DNA from: Clostridium sp. UBA6758
Lineage (GTDB): Bacteria > Bacillota > Clostridia > Clostridiales > Clostridiaceae
Length of the DNA: 16,566 bases
Assembly: GCA_002453475.1 (NCBI GenBank)
Contig: DKGY01000010.1
Location: 3,758 to 20,323 of the forward strand
Reading direction: 5' to 3'
The notes beneath the pieces are model-generated. The model was given only the letters and a program-made list of their open reading frames with translations. It was not told the DNA's origin and did not search any database. Position 1 is the first letter of the stretch. The number at the start of each line of letters is the position of its first letter. Made by a program: the position numbers and the translations under genes. Below are positions 7,188-14,028 of the stretch, piece by piece.

Positions 7188-8450
7188 TTAGAATATAATT
7201 CCCCATATTATTGTAGAAACTAAAGTCATAGATAATCCTACTAAAGATTCGTATGGAATTAATTTTAAACGTTGTCCTATGCTCATTCCTGTTGCTCCTG
7301 CTGTTGCATGGAAGAAGGAACCATGTGGTAGATGATCAAGAACTGTAGCTCCAGCATGAACCATTGCAGCTCCACCTATAGGTGATATTCCTACTCCAAC
7401 TATGGCTTGGGAGAATGTAGCTGATGCTATAGTTGACCCTGAAGTAGTTGAAGCTGTAGCTGCACACATTAGTATACCTGAAATAGGTGCTAATAAAAAC
7501 GCTGGCATATTTAGAGCATTAAGTACTCCTATGGTTGTAGCTTGTAATCCTGATGCCTTTATTATGCCTGCTACAGTACCTGTTCCTATTAAAAGTATTG
7601 CTACAGGCATCATTTTAGAAAGTCCAAAGGTTAGATATTCATTAATATTTTTACCTTTTCCCATAACTAAAACCCCTACAATACCTCCAACTGGCAATGC
7701 TATAAGTGGATCTATTGATATTCCTGTTAATGGCCTAAGTGATAGTAAAACTATAGTTACTACCGGTCCAATAATTGCTGCAGAGAAAGATGGTAGTTCC
7801 ACTTCTTCGACTTCCTCTTCTATACTGGTTTCTTTTGTTCCCTTATACTTTTTATTAAGTATGGAAGCTAATATTACTGTAACTATAAGTCCAACTATTG
7901 CTGGAATTATGTTAGCTACCATTAAAGATGATAATTCCACTCCAAAATTTTCTGCTGCTGCTATAGTATTAGGATTTGGAGATACTAAATTTCCTGCCTT
8001 ACCTCCACCAATCATAGCTAAAAGTATAACCATAGGTGAATATCCTAACTTCTTTGCTATTGCAAGTGCTATAGGTGCAACTGTTATTACTGCTACATCT
8101 ATAAATACTCCAACCGCTGTTAGTATCATGGTTGATAACGCTATGGCAAATAGTGCTCTTTTTTCGCCTAAGCTTTTTACAATTTGATCTGCAATTTTAG
8201 CTGCTGCTCCTGTCTTAATAAGTACTCCTGCTAAAACTCCAGAAGTTACTATACGAAGGATTGCTGGCATAATATCCTTTGCCCCGCTTATCATTACACT
8301 TACGGTTCCTTCAATTCCAGCTCCACCTACTAACCCTCCAACTACTGCACCTAATATTAAACTATATACAGGTTGTACTTTTTTAATGATTAATACTATG
8401 GCTACTACAAGTCCAAGTAAAGCTCCTAATGTTGTAATCTGTACTTCCAT
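7188..8450 (-). CDS. GntP-family permease, probable glycerate/gluconate transporter
   Basis: A polytopic membrane protein of 420 residues, the usual GntP-family size (PF02447), with about 12 hydrophobic segments and a charged cytoplasmic loop rich in Glu at about 210-222. Family signatures include GGGKAGNLVSPNPNTIAAAENFG near the middle and HATAGATGMSIGQRLKLIPYES near the end. GntP members import gluconate, glycerate and related hydroxy-acids with protons. It starts 25 bp after glycerate kinase and is surely co-transcribed with it, so glycerate is the likely substrate. The frame is open to a GTG at 8459, but ATG at 8450 is chosen because AGGGG (8463-8459) lies 8 nt before it and would overlap the GTG. 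Confidence 0.88.
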   Translation of the reverse strand: MEVQITTLGALLGLVVAIVLIIKKVQPVYSLILGAVVGGLVGGAGIEGTVSVMISGAKDIMPAILRIVTSGVLAGVLIKTGAAAKIADQIVKSLGEKRALFAIALSTMILTAVGVFIDVAVITVAPIALAIAKKLGYSPMVILLAMIGGGKAGNLVSPNPNTIAAAENFGVELSSLMVANIIPAIVGLIVTVILASILNKKYKGTKETSIEEEVEEVELPSFSAAIIGPVVTIVLLSLRPLTGISIDPLIALPVGGIVGVLVMGKGKNINEYLTFGLSKMMPVAILLIGTGTVAGIIKASGLQATTIGVLNALNMPAFLLAPISGILMCAATASTTSGSTIASATFSQAIVGVGISPIGGAAMVHAGATVLDHLPHGSFFHATAGATGMSIGQRLKLIPYESLVGLSMTLVSTIIWGIIF

Positions 8451-8458
8451 TATCGTCA

Positions 8459-8463
8459 CCCCT
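8459..8463 (-). promoter_or_regulatory. Ribosome binding site deciding the permease start
   Basis: AGGGG is 8 nt upstream of ATG at 8450 and overlaps the alternative GTG at 8459, which therefore cannot be served by it. Confidence 0.65.
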
Positions 8464-8475
8464 ATTTAAGATTTT

Positions 8476-9618
8476 CTATTGTTTCATTGTCTTTATAAGT
8501 CTAAAAATTTGTGTCACCGTTGATGTCATATTCTTTATGGCTGTTTCTTTATTAATTGCCTCTTCTATAGTCATAGCTGTATTTATTATAGAAAAATAAG
8601 CATCTATTCCCTCTTCATTACATTTAACAGCATCCTCTGTAGTGCATCCTGCTACTGCTATAACCTTAACATTATGTTTTTTAGCAAGCTTAGCCACGCC
8701 TATAGGCGCTTTTCCCATTGCAGTTTGAATATCTAGTCTACCTTCACCAGTGATAACCAAATCTGCTTCCTTTATAACTTCTTCTATCTTAATTTCTTCT
8801 AATATTATCTTAATTCCAGACTCTAGTTTAGAATTTAAGAATCCTAAAAATGCAAATCCAAGGCCTCCTGCTGCTCCCACACCTTCTACTTCAGCTATAT
8901 CTTTTCCTAAATCTTTCTTCACAACCTGCGCAAAATTTCTAAGGCCTCCATCTAATTCTTTAACCATCTCAGGAGTTGCTCCCTTTTGTGGACCATAAAC
9001 ATAAGCTGCTCCATTTTCTCCGTACAAAGGATTAGTAACATCACATGCTATTTTGAAGGTGCAATCATCTAGTTCCTTCAATTTATTATCTATTTTTATG
9101 GTTTTTATCTTATTTAAAACTTCCCCACCAAGTCCTACTAATTCATTATTTTCATCATAAAACTCATATCCTAAGGCTTGTAGCATTCCTACTCCTGCAT
9201 CATTAGTAGCACTTCCACCTATTCCAACTATAAAATTCCTACAACCCTTTCCTATTGCAGCTTTTATTATTTCTCCCACTCCATAGGTAGTAGTTTTCAA
9301 AGGATTTCTTAGTTCTGGTGGAACTAGTACAAAACCTGATGCTTGAGCCATTTCTATTATCACTGTATTGGTATCCTTTAATATCCCATACTTAGCGTCT
9401 ACTTTTTCTTCTATTGGGCCTGTAACAGATATAATTTCTCCTTCACCATTCATGCCTTCTACTAAGGCATCTACAGTTCCCTCTCCCCCATCTGCTAAGG
9501 GCATTATTTTTATATCCGAATTATTATCTACATTCAATATTCCTGTTTTTATTGCATTAGCTGCTTCAATTGAAGTCAAACTTCCCTTTAAAGAATCTAT
9601 AGAAATTACAATTTTCAT
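8476..9618 (-). CDS. Glycerate kinase (GarK/GlxK family)
   Basis: It phosphorylates D-glycerate with ATP. Members of this family (PF02595) generally give 2-phosphoglycerate, which feeds enolase. The 380-residue length is typical. Motifs are MKIVISIDSLKGSLTSIEAA at the N-terminus, LADGGEGTVDAL (41-52), VGIGGSATNDAGVGMLQALG (131-150) and, in the C-terminal part, VITGEGRLD...GKAPIGVAKLAKKH. It is soluble and cytoplasmic. ATG at 9618 follows AAGGAGGAGG, a strong SD. It is the first gene of a two-gene operon with the GntP permease and lies downstream of a CdaR-type regulator, the same gene set as the sugar-diacid/glycerate loci of other bacteria. A promoter inside the upstream gap may drive it independently of cdaR. 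Confidence 0.93.
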   Translation of the reverse strand: MKIVISIDSLKGSLTSIEAANAIKTGILNVDNNSDIKIMPLADGGEGTVDALVEGMNGEGEIISVTGPIEEKVDAKYGILKDTNTVIIEMAQASGFVLVPPELRNPLKTTTYGVGEIIKAAIGKGCRNFIVGIGGSATNDAGVGMLQALGYEFYDENNELVGLGGEVLNKIKTIKIDNKLKELDDCTFKIACDVTNPLYGENGAAYVYGPQKGATPEMVKELDGGLRNFAQVVKKDLGKDIAEVEGVGAAGGLGFAFLGFLNSKLESGIKIILEEIKIEEVIKEADLVITGEGRLDIQTAMGKAPIGVAKLAKKHNVKVIAVAGCTTEDAVKCNEEGIDAYFSIINTAMTIEEAINKETAIKNMTSTVTQIFRLIKTMKQ

Positions 9619-9775
9619 TGCTACCTCCTCCTTTTATCAAATTATATCAAAGGATTTTTGTCACTTCTATGTTACATACAACAAAATAATACGTTTTCAC
9701 CCCTCTATTTTTGTTATATCTAATATTGAATTTTTAATTTTTAAATCCTTCATGAAAATAATTTTACTTATAAAT

Positions 9776-9888
9776 AAAAATATCTCAAAATTGGTTATAA
9801 TTAATCCTTACTTTTATTTGATTTATACCTATTATTCCTTATAGATACAATTTCAATAAAAACTTTAGATTTAATCAATTTTGAGATA
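9776..9888 (-). terminator. Long-loop terminator after the cdaR-type gene
   Basis: TATCTCAAAATTGATTA (9888-9872) and TAACCAATTTTGAGATA (9797-9781) on the minus strand pair over 17 bp with one weak position, followed by TTTTT. The loop is about 74 nt, unusually long, and contains the candidate glycerate kinase promoter. Alternatively the two arms are operator copies for the regulator. Confidence 0.5.
9822..9850 (-). promoter_or_regulatory. Candidate promoter of glycerate kinase-permease operon
   Basis: TTGTAT (9850-9845), a 17-nt spacer and TATAAA (9827-9822) on the minus strand match sigma-A boxes at 4/6 and 5/6. The start would be near 9815, giving a leader of about 200 nt. Confidence 0.5.
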
Positions 9889-9922
9889 ATTTATTATTAA
9901 AAATTTCTTTACAATTAACCTT

Positions 9923-11008
9923 TTATGATAGTTTTATAGCTAAATAAAGTATTACGGATTCATTAAATTTTCTTGGATTAAACCCTGACTTTTCATATAT
10001 TCTTTCCAATCTATACTGAAGGGTATTTTTATGTATATATAACTCTTCTGCAGTTTGCTTTAAAGACATATCATTTTTATAATAAACCTCTAATAGGTTT
10101 ATATCCTCTTCATCAAGAGATTTTAACACCTTATCCTTATACTGATTTTTTGTTTCAGTATCTACACTCTCCAAGATAAGCTCTAAATTCAGGCTATCAA
10201 GATAAGTTAAGATATCACCATTTTGAGCTGAGTACTTAAGAGCAATTCTAGCTTCTCCATAGGATTTATATGCTTCATATAAACCTTTTAGCCTTCCCAC
10301 TCCCCCAGTTAAAATTCCATCATACTTACTTAGGGTTTCTATATGAATGTTTCTTAGCTTATTATATCTTTCCTTGTTTACTAAAGCTATGAATTCATTA
10401 GGGTAAATATATAACTTAAATATATTGCCAATATCATCTAATACACTTTTTATGTGATTCTCTATAGTCTCTAGCTCTCTAAGGTTATGATATTTATTTA
10501 TCTTTAAAATAACGACAGCAAACTGCTGATTTAATGCTATTCCAAATTCCTGAAGAATATTTTCAATTTCATTTTTATCTTTAACATCATTATATATTAA
10601 AGACTTAACTACATAATTTATTCTTTGTTTATCTGCTTCATACTTATAATTTAGCTGCTGTTCTTTTATAAATATTTCTGTGATTTTAGTAACTAAAAAT
10701 CCAAATTTACTAACTTCACTAGGCTCTCCAGTTATACCTATAACCCCTACTGCAATATTGTTTATTTTTATGGGATAGTTTATACCTTTTCTACTTCCTT
10801 TATATTCCTCATTATCTTCAACAGTTATATTACTCAAAGTTTTTATAGCATTATATCCCGCTTGATGAAAGGTGTTAAGTCTAGATTTATCTGTACTACC
10901 TATAATCATCCCATTAATATCTATAAAATTTATATCCTTATCTACAACCTCTTTAACTGCATTTACTATTTCTTGAGCTAAATTAAAATTGATTTTATTA
11001 ATAATCAT
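9923..11008 (-). CDS. CdaR-family transcriptional regulator (sugar-diacid type)
   Basis: A 361-residue cytoplasmic regulator. The N-terminal part (about 4-135) matches the putative sugar-diacid recognition domain (PF05651): LAQEIVNAVKEVVDKDINFIDINGMIIGSTDKSR, then YPIKINNIAVGVIGITGEP. The middle (about 140-290) looks like the GGDEF-like linker of CdaR/PucR proteins. The C-terminus carries the PucR-type HTH_30 domain (PF13556), with SLKQTAEELYIHKNTLQYRLERI at about 315-337. Family members activate uptake and catabolism of glycerate, galactarate or glucarate, and the genes immediately downstream are glycerate kinase and a GntP permease, so that operon is the likely target. ATG at 11008 has AAGGAG 12 nt upstream, a rather long spacing. 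The 75-bp gap to the methyltransferase has no terminator, so the two may be co-transcribed. Confidence 0.9.
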   Translation of the reverse strand: MIINKINFNLAQEIVNAVKEVVDKDINFIDINGMIIGSTDKSRLNTFHQAGYNAIKTLSNITVEDNEEYKGSRKGINYPIKINNIAVGVIGITGEPSEVSKFGFLVTKITEIFIKEQQLNYKYEADKQRINYVVKSLIYNDVKDKNEIENILQEFGIALNQQFAVVILKINKYHNLRELETIENHIKSVLDDIGNIFKLYIYPNEFIALVNKERYNKLRNIHIETLSKYDGILTGGVGRLKGLYEAYKSYGEARIALKYSAQNGDILTYLDSLNLELILESVDTETKNQYKDKVLKSLDEEDINLLEVYYKNDMSLKQTAEELYIHKNTLQYRLERIYEKSGFNPRKFNESVILYLAIKLS

Positions 11009-11055
11009 AATTTAAATCATCTCCTTGTGAAGCACTGTAGGCAAATTTAAAGGAG

Positions 11056-11068
11056 GTTACCTTGTAAC
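11056..11068. promoter_or_regulatory. Palindrome upstream of the cdaR-type gene
   Basis: GTTAC-CTT-GTAAC is a perfect 5-bp inverted repeat 48-60 bp before the start codon. It could be an autoregulatory operator or a weak hairpin. It lacks a T run and is too short for a terminator. Confidence 0.3.
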
Positions 11069-11083
11069 AAATATTATGAACCA

Positions 11084-12247
11084 CTAAATTAATTCATCCT
11101 TCTTTAATAAATTAAACAATGTAGGATTCAAATTAAATTCCTTCATTAAAGCATTAACCTCTGAAAGTGCCTTTTCCTTTTTTTCCTTAGTTATACTAGT
11201 CTTCGATGCCCTTATTAATATGTTTTTAGGAGAATGAGCTATATCTATAAATTCCAAAAGCTGAGTTTTATATCCTACACACTCTAAAAGATTTCCTCTC
11301 ACTGCATCAGTCATAAGAGCTGCAACTCTCTCTTGAACTATTCCATATCTAGTAAGTATAGATAGCTCCTCCGTATTCATCTGCTTATTAAACTCATGCT
11401 GACAACAAGGCACTGAGAAAATCATTTTACTATTCCACTTAATAGCATTGTATAGTGCATAATCTGTTGCCGTATCGCAGGCATGTAAAGTAATTACCAT
11501 ATCAACCTTATCATTATATTTAAAGCCATTTATATCGCCCAATTCAAAGTGTAAATTATTATAATTATATCTCTTAGCTATTCCATTACATTTTTCAATT
11601 ACATCTTTTTTAAGATCTAATCCTATCATCTTAACATTAATTTTCTTAATCTCTACAAAATAATAGTATAATACAAAGGTTAAATATGACTTACCGCATC
11701 CAAAATCTAAGATTGTAAGCTCTTTATAATCATTTTTCTTAATTTCATCATCAATAATTTCAACAAATCTATTTATTTGCTTATATTTATCATACTTAGA
11801 ATTAACTATTTTCCCTTCTTTAGTAAAGACACCCAAGTCTATAAGGGGTTCTATTATCATACCTTCTTTAAGAATATAATTTTTCTCTTTATTATGTTCT
11901 TTATTAACTAGGCTTACATTGTTGCTTTTTTTCTTTCCTAAATGAACTTTGCCTTTTTTAGATATTCTTAAATCGAAGGTAGTAGCAGTTGACCAAGCTG
12001 AAATTTGCTTATAATTATCTATTGTATACTCTAAAACTTTTTCTTTTAGTGAATCTAAATCAATATTTTCGTGAAATACCTGCTTATCAGTATACCTTTC
12101 TATTTGATAATACTCCTTAGAGCTATTCTCCTTTAATGTAAATATTATTTTATTATACTCCATAGATTTATTCATTTTATTGCTAATAACTAGCTTTATA
12201 ATATGTTCTTCTATAATTTCATCAATTGCTTTTCTTAATTCTTCCAT
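11084..12247 (-). CDS. SAM-dependent methyltransferase, Methyltransf_32-like, substrate unknown
   Basis: A 387-residue soluble protein. The C-terminal half holds a class I methyltransferase fold: motif I LTILDFGCGKSYLT (177-190), the acidic end of strand 2 at IGLDLKK (208-214), ELGDING (235-241), then LHACDTATDYAL (254-265) and VPCCQHE (279-285). The last two motifs are the hallmarks of the Methyltransf_32 family (PF13679), whose bacterial members are mostly uncharacterised. The N-terminal 150 residues are lysine-rich and charged (LGKKKSNN near 104-110), which may suit contact with a nucleic acid. This is inference only. ATG at 12247 follows AAGGTG, and a good promoter lies just upstream. The cdaR-type gene follows within 75 bp, but no functional link is evident. 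Confidence 0.8.
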   Translation of the reverse strand: MEELRKAIDEIIEEHIIKLVISNKMNKSMEYNKIIFTLKENSSKEYYQIERYTDKQVFHENIDLDSLKEKVLEYTIDNYKQISAWSTATTFDLRISKKGKVHLGKKKSNNVSLVNKEHNKEKNYILKEGMIIEPLIDLGVFTKEGKIVNSKYDKYKQINRFVEIIDDEIKKNDYKELTILDFGCGKSYLTFVLYYYFVEIKKINVKMIGLDLKKDVIEKCNGIAKRYNYNNLHFELGDINGFKYNDKVDMVITLHACDTATDYALYNAIKWNSKMIFSVPCCQHEFNKQMNTEELSILTRYGIVQERVAALMTDAVRGNLLECVGYKTQLLEFIDIAHSPKNILIRASKTSITKEKKEKALSEVNALMKEFNLNPTLFNLLKKDELI

Positions 12248-12284
12248 CTTAACACACCTTATTATTTATATTTGTATCTATTGT

Positions 12285-12312
12285 ATCATATCTTAATTTA
12301 TTGCGTTTTCAA
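12285..12312 (-). promoter_or_regulatory. Promoter of the methyltransferase gene
   Basis: TTGAAA (12312-12307), a 16-nt spacer and TATGAT (12290-12285) match both sigma-A boxes at 5/6. The start would be near 12278, about 30 nt before the ATG. The -35 lies only 4 bp from the edge of the palindromic element. Confidence 0.65.
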
Positions 12313-12315
12313 ATT

Positions 12316-12476
12316 AGGCACATGAAAATAAATAATAGACCAAAGGTTCGAAGTATATTTGCCACGAGACAAGGAGTTAAAATCCAATCATAGTGGTGCT
12401 ATGACTGGATTTTAACGACGCAATATTCGTGGCAAATAGGCGAGAAAACTGATCTATTATTTATTTGATAGTGCCT
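12316..12476. repeat. About 160-bp nested palindromic element (MITE-like or structured RNA)
   Basis: Four pairs of inverted segments nest in register: AGGCAC/GTGCCT (12316-12321 with 12471-12476), a 14-bp AT-rich pair (12326-12339 with 12453-12466), ATTTGCCACGA/TCGTGGCAAAT (12357-12367 with 12427-12437) and an 18-bp pair with one mismatch (12376-12393 with 12399-12416) closing a 5-nt loop. Internal loops separate the pairs. The inner mismatch becomes G-U if the minus strand is transcribed. The ends lack a T run, so it is not a simple terminator. A miniature inverted-repeat element or a structured RNA is possible. Confidence 0.7.
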
Positions 12477-12493
12477 TATATATGGAACATTTT

Positions 12494-12541
12494 AAAAAGT
12501 TATCTATGCAAAAAATTAACTTTTTATATAGATAACTTTTT
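12494..12541. terminator. AT-rich bidirectional-type terminator after the cyuA-like gene
   Basis: AAAAAGTTATCTAT (12494-12507) and ATAGATAACTTTTT (12528-12541) are perfect 14-bp inverted copies with a 20-nt loop. A runs lead and T runs close the stem on both strands. It lies 72 nt after the stop at 12613. A competing 10-bp pair, TATGCAAAAA (12505-12514) with TTTTTGCATA (12537-12546), overlaps it. Confidence 0.6.
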
Positions 12542-12612
12542 GCATATTTAAAATTTTAAATATTTAACTTTTTAGAATATTGCTCTAGTACTTATTATAT
12601 ATTGTTATATAA

Positions 12613-13920
12613 TTAAGTAGCTTTTAATCCATTATTAGACTTCTGAGTAAAAATATCTAATATGGTCTTTTCAGTTTCCTTCATTCCCGGTGAGGCTATC
12701 ATTCCCATATATCTCATGGTCTCTTCGGGAGTTTTTCCATTTATCCCATGGATATCTTCTATATAAATATTATTCATAGCAAGTTCAATGGATCTATAAG
12801 CAGCATCTACAGCTACAATTCCCTTCATCACACACCCTACATTTCCACCATCACAAATCATTCCAGTTATGCTTGAAGCCATATTGTTAATAGTATATTT
12901 CATTTGTTCTAAGGTTCCATTCTTCATAAAAACTAAAGCACAGGCCATTCCAGTTCCTGCTGCTATGGCACATCCACAAAATGCAGATAACCTACCAGAG
13001 TATTCTTTAATATACATAGTTATAAGATAGCTTAAAGCTGTAGCTCTAAGTAACTGCTCCTCAGTAAGTTCATTAACGCTATAAGAACTATAAAGTGGCA
13101 TAGTACATATTATACCGTGGGCTCCACTTCCTGTTATACTCATGGCAGGCTTATTTAGTCCAATAACTCTAGCTTCAATAGCTCCACCAGTTAAAACCTG
13201 AGATGTCTTTACCTCATCCTTAGATTTAACTTCATCATTATTTGATCTTATAAGCTGTTTTACTATTTTTGTTCTATTAGAATATAGACCCTCCTTAAAT
13301 AATTCCATATTTACAGTATAGGCATCTTTTAGAAAACTAATTTCATCTATATCTACTGTGCTACAATAATTGTAGAAGTCCTCTAAAGTATAATTTGTAA
13401 TTTCACTAATCTCTTCTTCTGAAATATTCTCTTTATCCTTTATCTTATTATCCTCTATTTTAAAAATTATATTGTTATTTAGCTTAATTTCATATATGTC
13501 TGTATGATGATTTTTTACTATTACCTCACAAGTATCTTTATCAGTTTCAACTATAACTCTTATATATATTTCTGAATCTATTCTATCTAAGTGTGCAAAA
13601 ACCTTATGTTTATCTATGAGCTTTTGTGCTTTTTTATTATCCTCTTCATTAATACCCTCTAAAGATAGTAAGCCTTTTTCCCACTTTCCGGCCACGGCTC
13701 CTAACGCTGCTGAAAATATATTACCTACTTGGGTTGAATTTGGAATTCCACAAGTAAAGGCATTTTTATATATTCCAGAATTAAGATATATATTAATTTC
13801 TTTTACCTCTCCCTTTGTATAGCTTCTTGCTCTTGCTGTAGCAAAAGCAATAGCTCCTGGTTCTGTCACTCCTAAAGATTGAACCATATCCATTTTAATG
13901 ATCTCAGTTAGTTTCTTCAT
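12613..13920 (-). CDS. CyuA/YhaM-family (UPF0597) protein lacking the catalytic-site cysteine
   Basis: This is a 435-residue homologue of L-cysteine desulfidase CyuA/YhaM (serine dehydratase alpha-chain-like, PF03313), enzymes that split L-cysteine to pyruvate, ammonia and sulfide with a [4Fe-4S] cluster. Matching landmarks are SLGVTEPGAIAFATARA (15-31), IYKNAFTCGIP (50-60), AALGAVAGK (71-79), SITGSGAHGI (261-270), RLSAFCGC (310-317) and GMICDGGNVGCVMK (353-366). Cluster-ligand candidates Cys315 (or 317), Cys356 and Cys363 are kept. The family's GCTEP motif is GVTEP here, with Val18 at the cysteine position reported as catalytic in the archaeal enzyme, and the GTGM region reads PNSTQVG. The protein may use another substrate or mechanism. 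ATG at 13920 is forced by an in-frame TAA 6 nt upstream. The SD is 30 nt away behind a hairpin. It appears monocistronic. Confidence 0.85.
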   Translation of the reverse strand: MKKLTEIIKMDMVQSLGVTEPGAIAFATARARSYTKGEVKEINIYLNSGIYKNAFTCGIPNSTQVGNIFSAALGAVAGKWEKGLLSLEGINEEDNKKAQKLIDKHKVFAHLDRIDSEIYIRVIVETDKDTCEVIVKNHHTDIYEIKLNNNIIFKIEDNKIKDKENISEEEISEITNYTLEDFYNYCSTVDIDEISFLKDAYTVNMELFKEGLYSNRTKIVKQLIRSNNDEVKSKDEVKTSQVLTGGAIEARVIGLNKPAMSITGSGAHGIICTMPLYSSYSVNELTEEQLLRATALSYLITMYIKEYSGRLSAFCGCAIAAGTGMACALVFMKNGTLEQMKYTINNMASSITGMICDGGNVGCVMKGIVAVDAAYRSIELAMNNIYIEDIHGINGKTPEETMRYMGMIASPGMKETEKTILDIFTQKSNNGLKAT

Positions 13921-13960
13921 ATATTACTCTGATACTATAAGTTATCAGAACTCCCCCCTC
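13921..13960 (-). promoter_or_regulatory. SD separated from the start codon by a hairpin
   Basis: GAGGGGGGAG (13960-13951) is the only SD for the cyuA-like gene but is 30 nt from the ATG. Between them TCTGATA (13949-13943) and TATCAGA (13934-13928) form a 7-bp stem with an 8-nt loop. Folding would shorten the effective spacing to about 8-9 nt. Confidence 0.5.
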
Positions 13961-13996
13961 TTAACTTAGATTCTATTGTAATTTATATTATTATAT

Positions 13997-14026
13997 AATT
14001 AAAGGGTGACCTAAGCCACCCTTTAA

Positions 14027-14028
<2 letters not shown>
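13997..14028 (-). terminator. Terminator at the end of the beta-galactosidase gene
   Basis: AATTAAAGGGTG and CACCCTTTAATT are perfect 12-bp inverted copies around an 8-nt loop. The stem begins within the stop codon (14027-14029). The downstream minus-strand sequence is AT-rich (ATATAATAATAT) rather than a pure T run. Confidence 0.65.

Larger units (their letters stand above)
9619..9922. other. Intergenic region between cdaR-type regulator and glycerate kinase
   Basis: This 304-bp gap holds a long-loop terminator (9776-9888), a candidate promoter inside its loop (9822-9850) and a second TATAAT box (9641-9646) close to the SD without a -35. It also holds a direct repeat TTTGATA-TAA-TTTGATA on the minus strand (9635-9651). 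A 19-codon open frame (9697-9753) has no SD. Confidence 0.55.
12248..12612. other. Intergenic region with promoter, long palindrome and terminator
   Basis: This 365-bp gap contains, from right to left, the terminator of the cyuA-like gene (12494-12541), a nested palindromic element (12316-12476) and the methyltransferase promoter (12285-12312). AACTTTTT occurs three times between 12518 and 12573. No protein-coding frame is supported. Confidence 0.7.

Noticed and set aside
7402..8187. Long plus-strand open frame (261 codons) opposite the permease gene
   Set aside because: It is the antisense shadow of a clear GntP-family gene. The composition is low-complexity and there is no SD or recognisable domain.
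9697..9753. 18-residue minus-strand ORF in the glycerate kinase leader
   Set aside because: The ATG has no SD, and a short ORF like this is expected by chance. A leader peptide cannot be excluded but is not supported.
9368..9844. Plus-strand open frame of 158 codons overlapping glycerate kinase and the gap
   Set aside because: The first part is antisense to a certain gene and the rest is AT-rich Ile/Phe/Tyr sequence without a domain or SD.
12345..12352. GGTTCGAA, resembling a tRNA T-arm, within the palindromic element
   Set aside because: No cloverleaf, anticodon arm or acceptor stem can be drawn around it. The bases fall in an internal loop of the palindrome.
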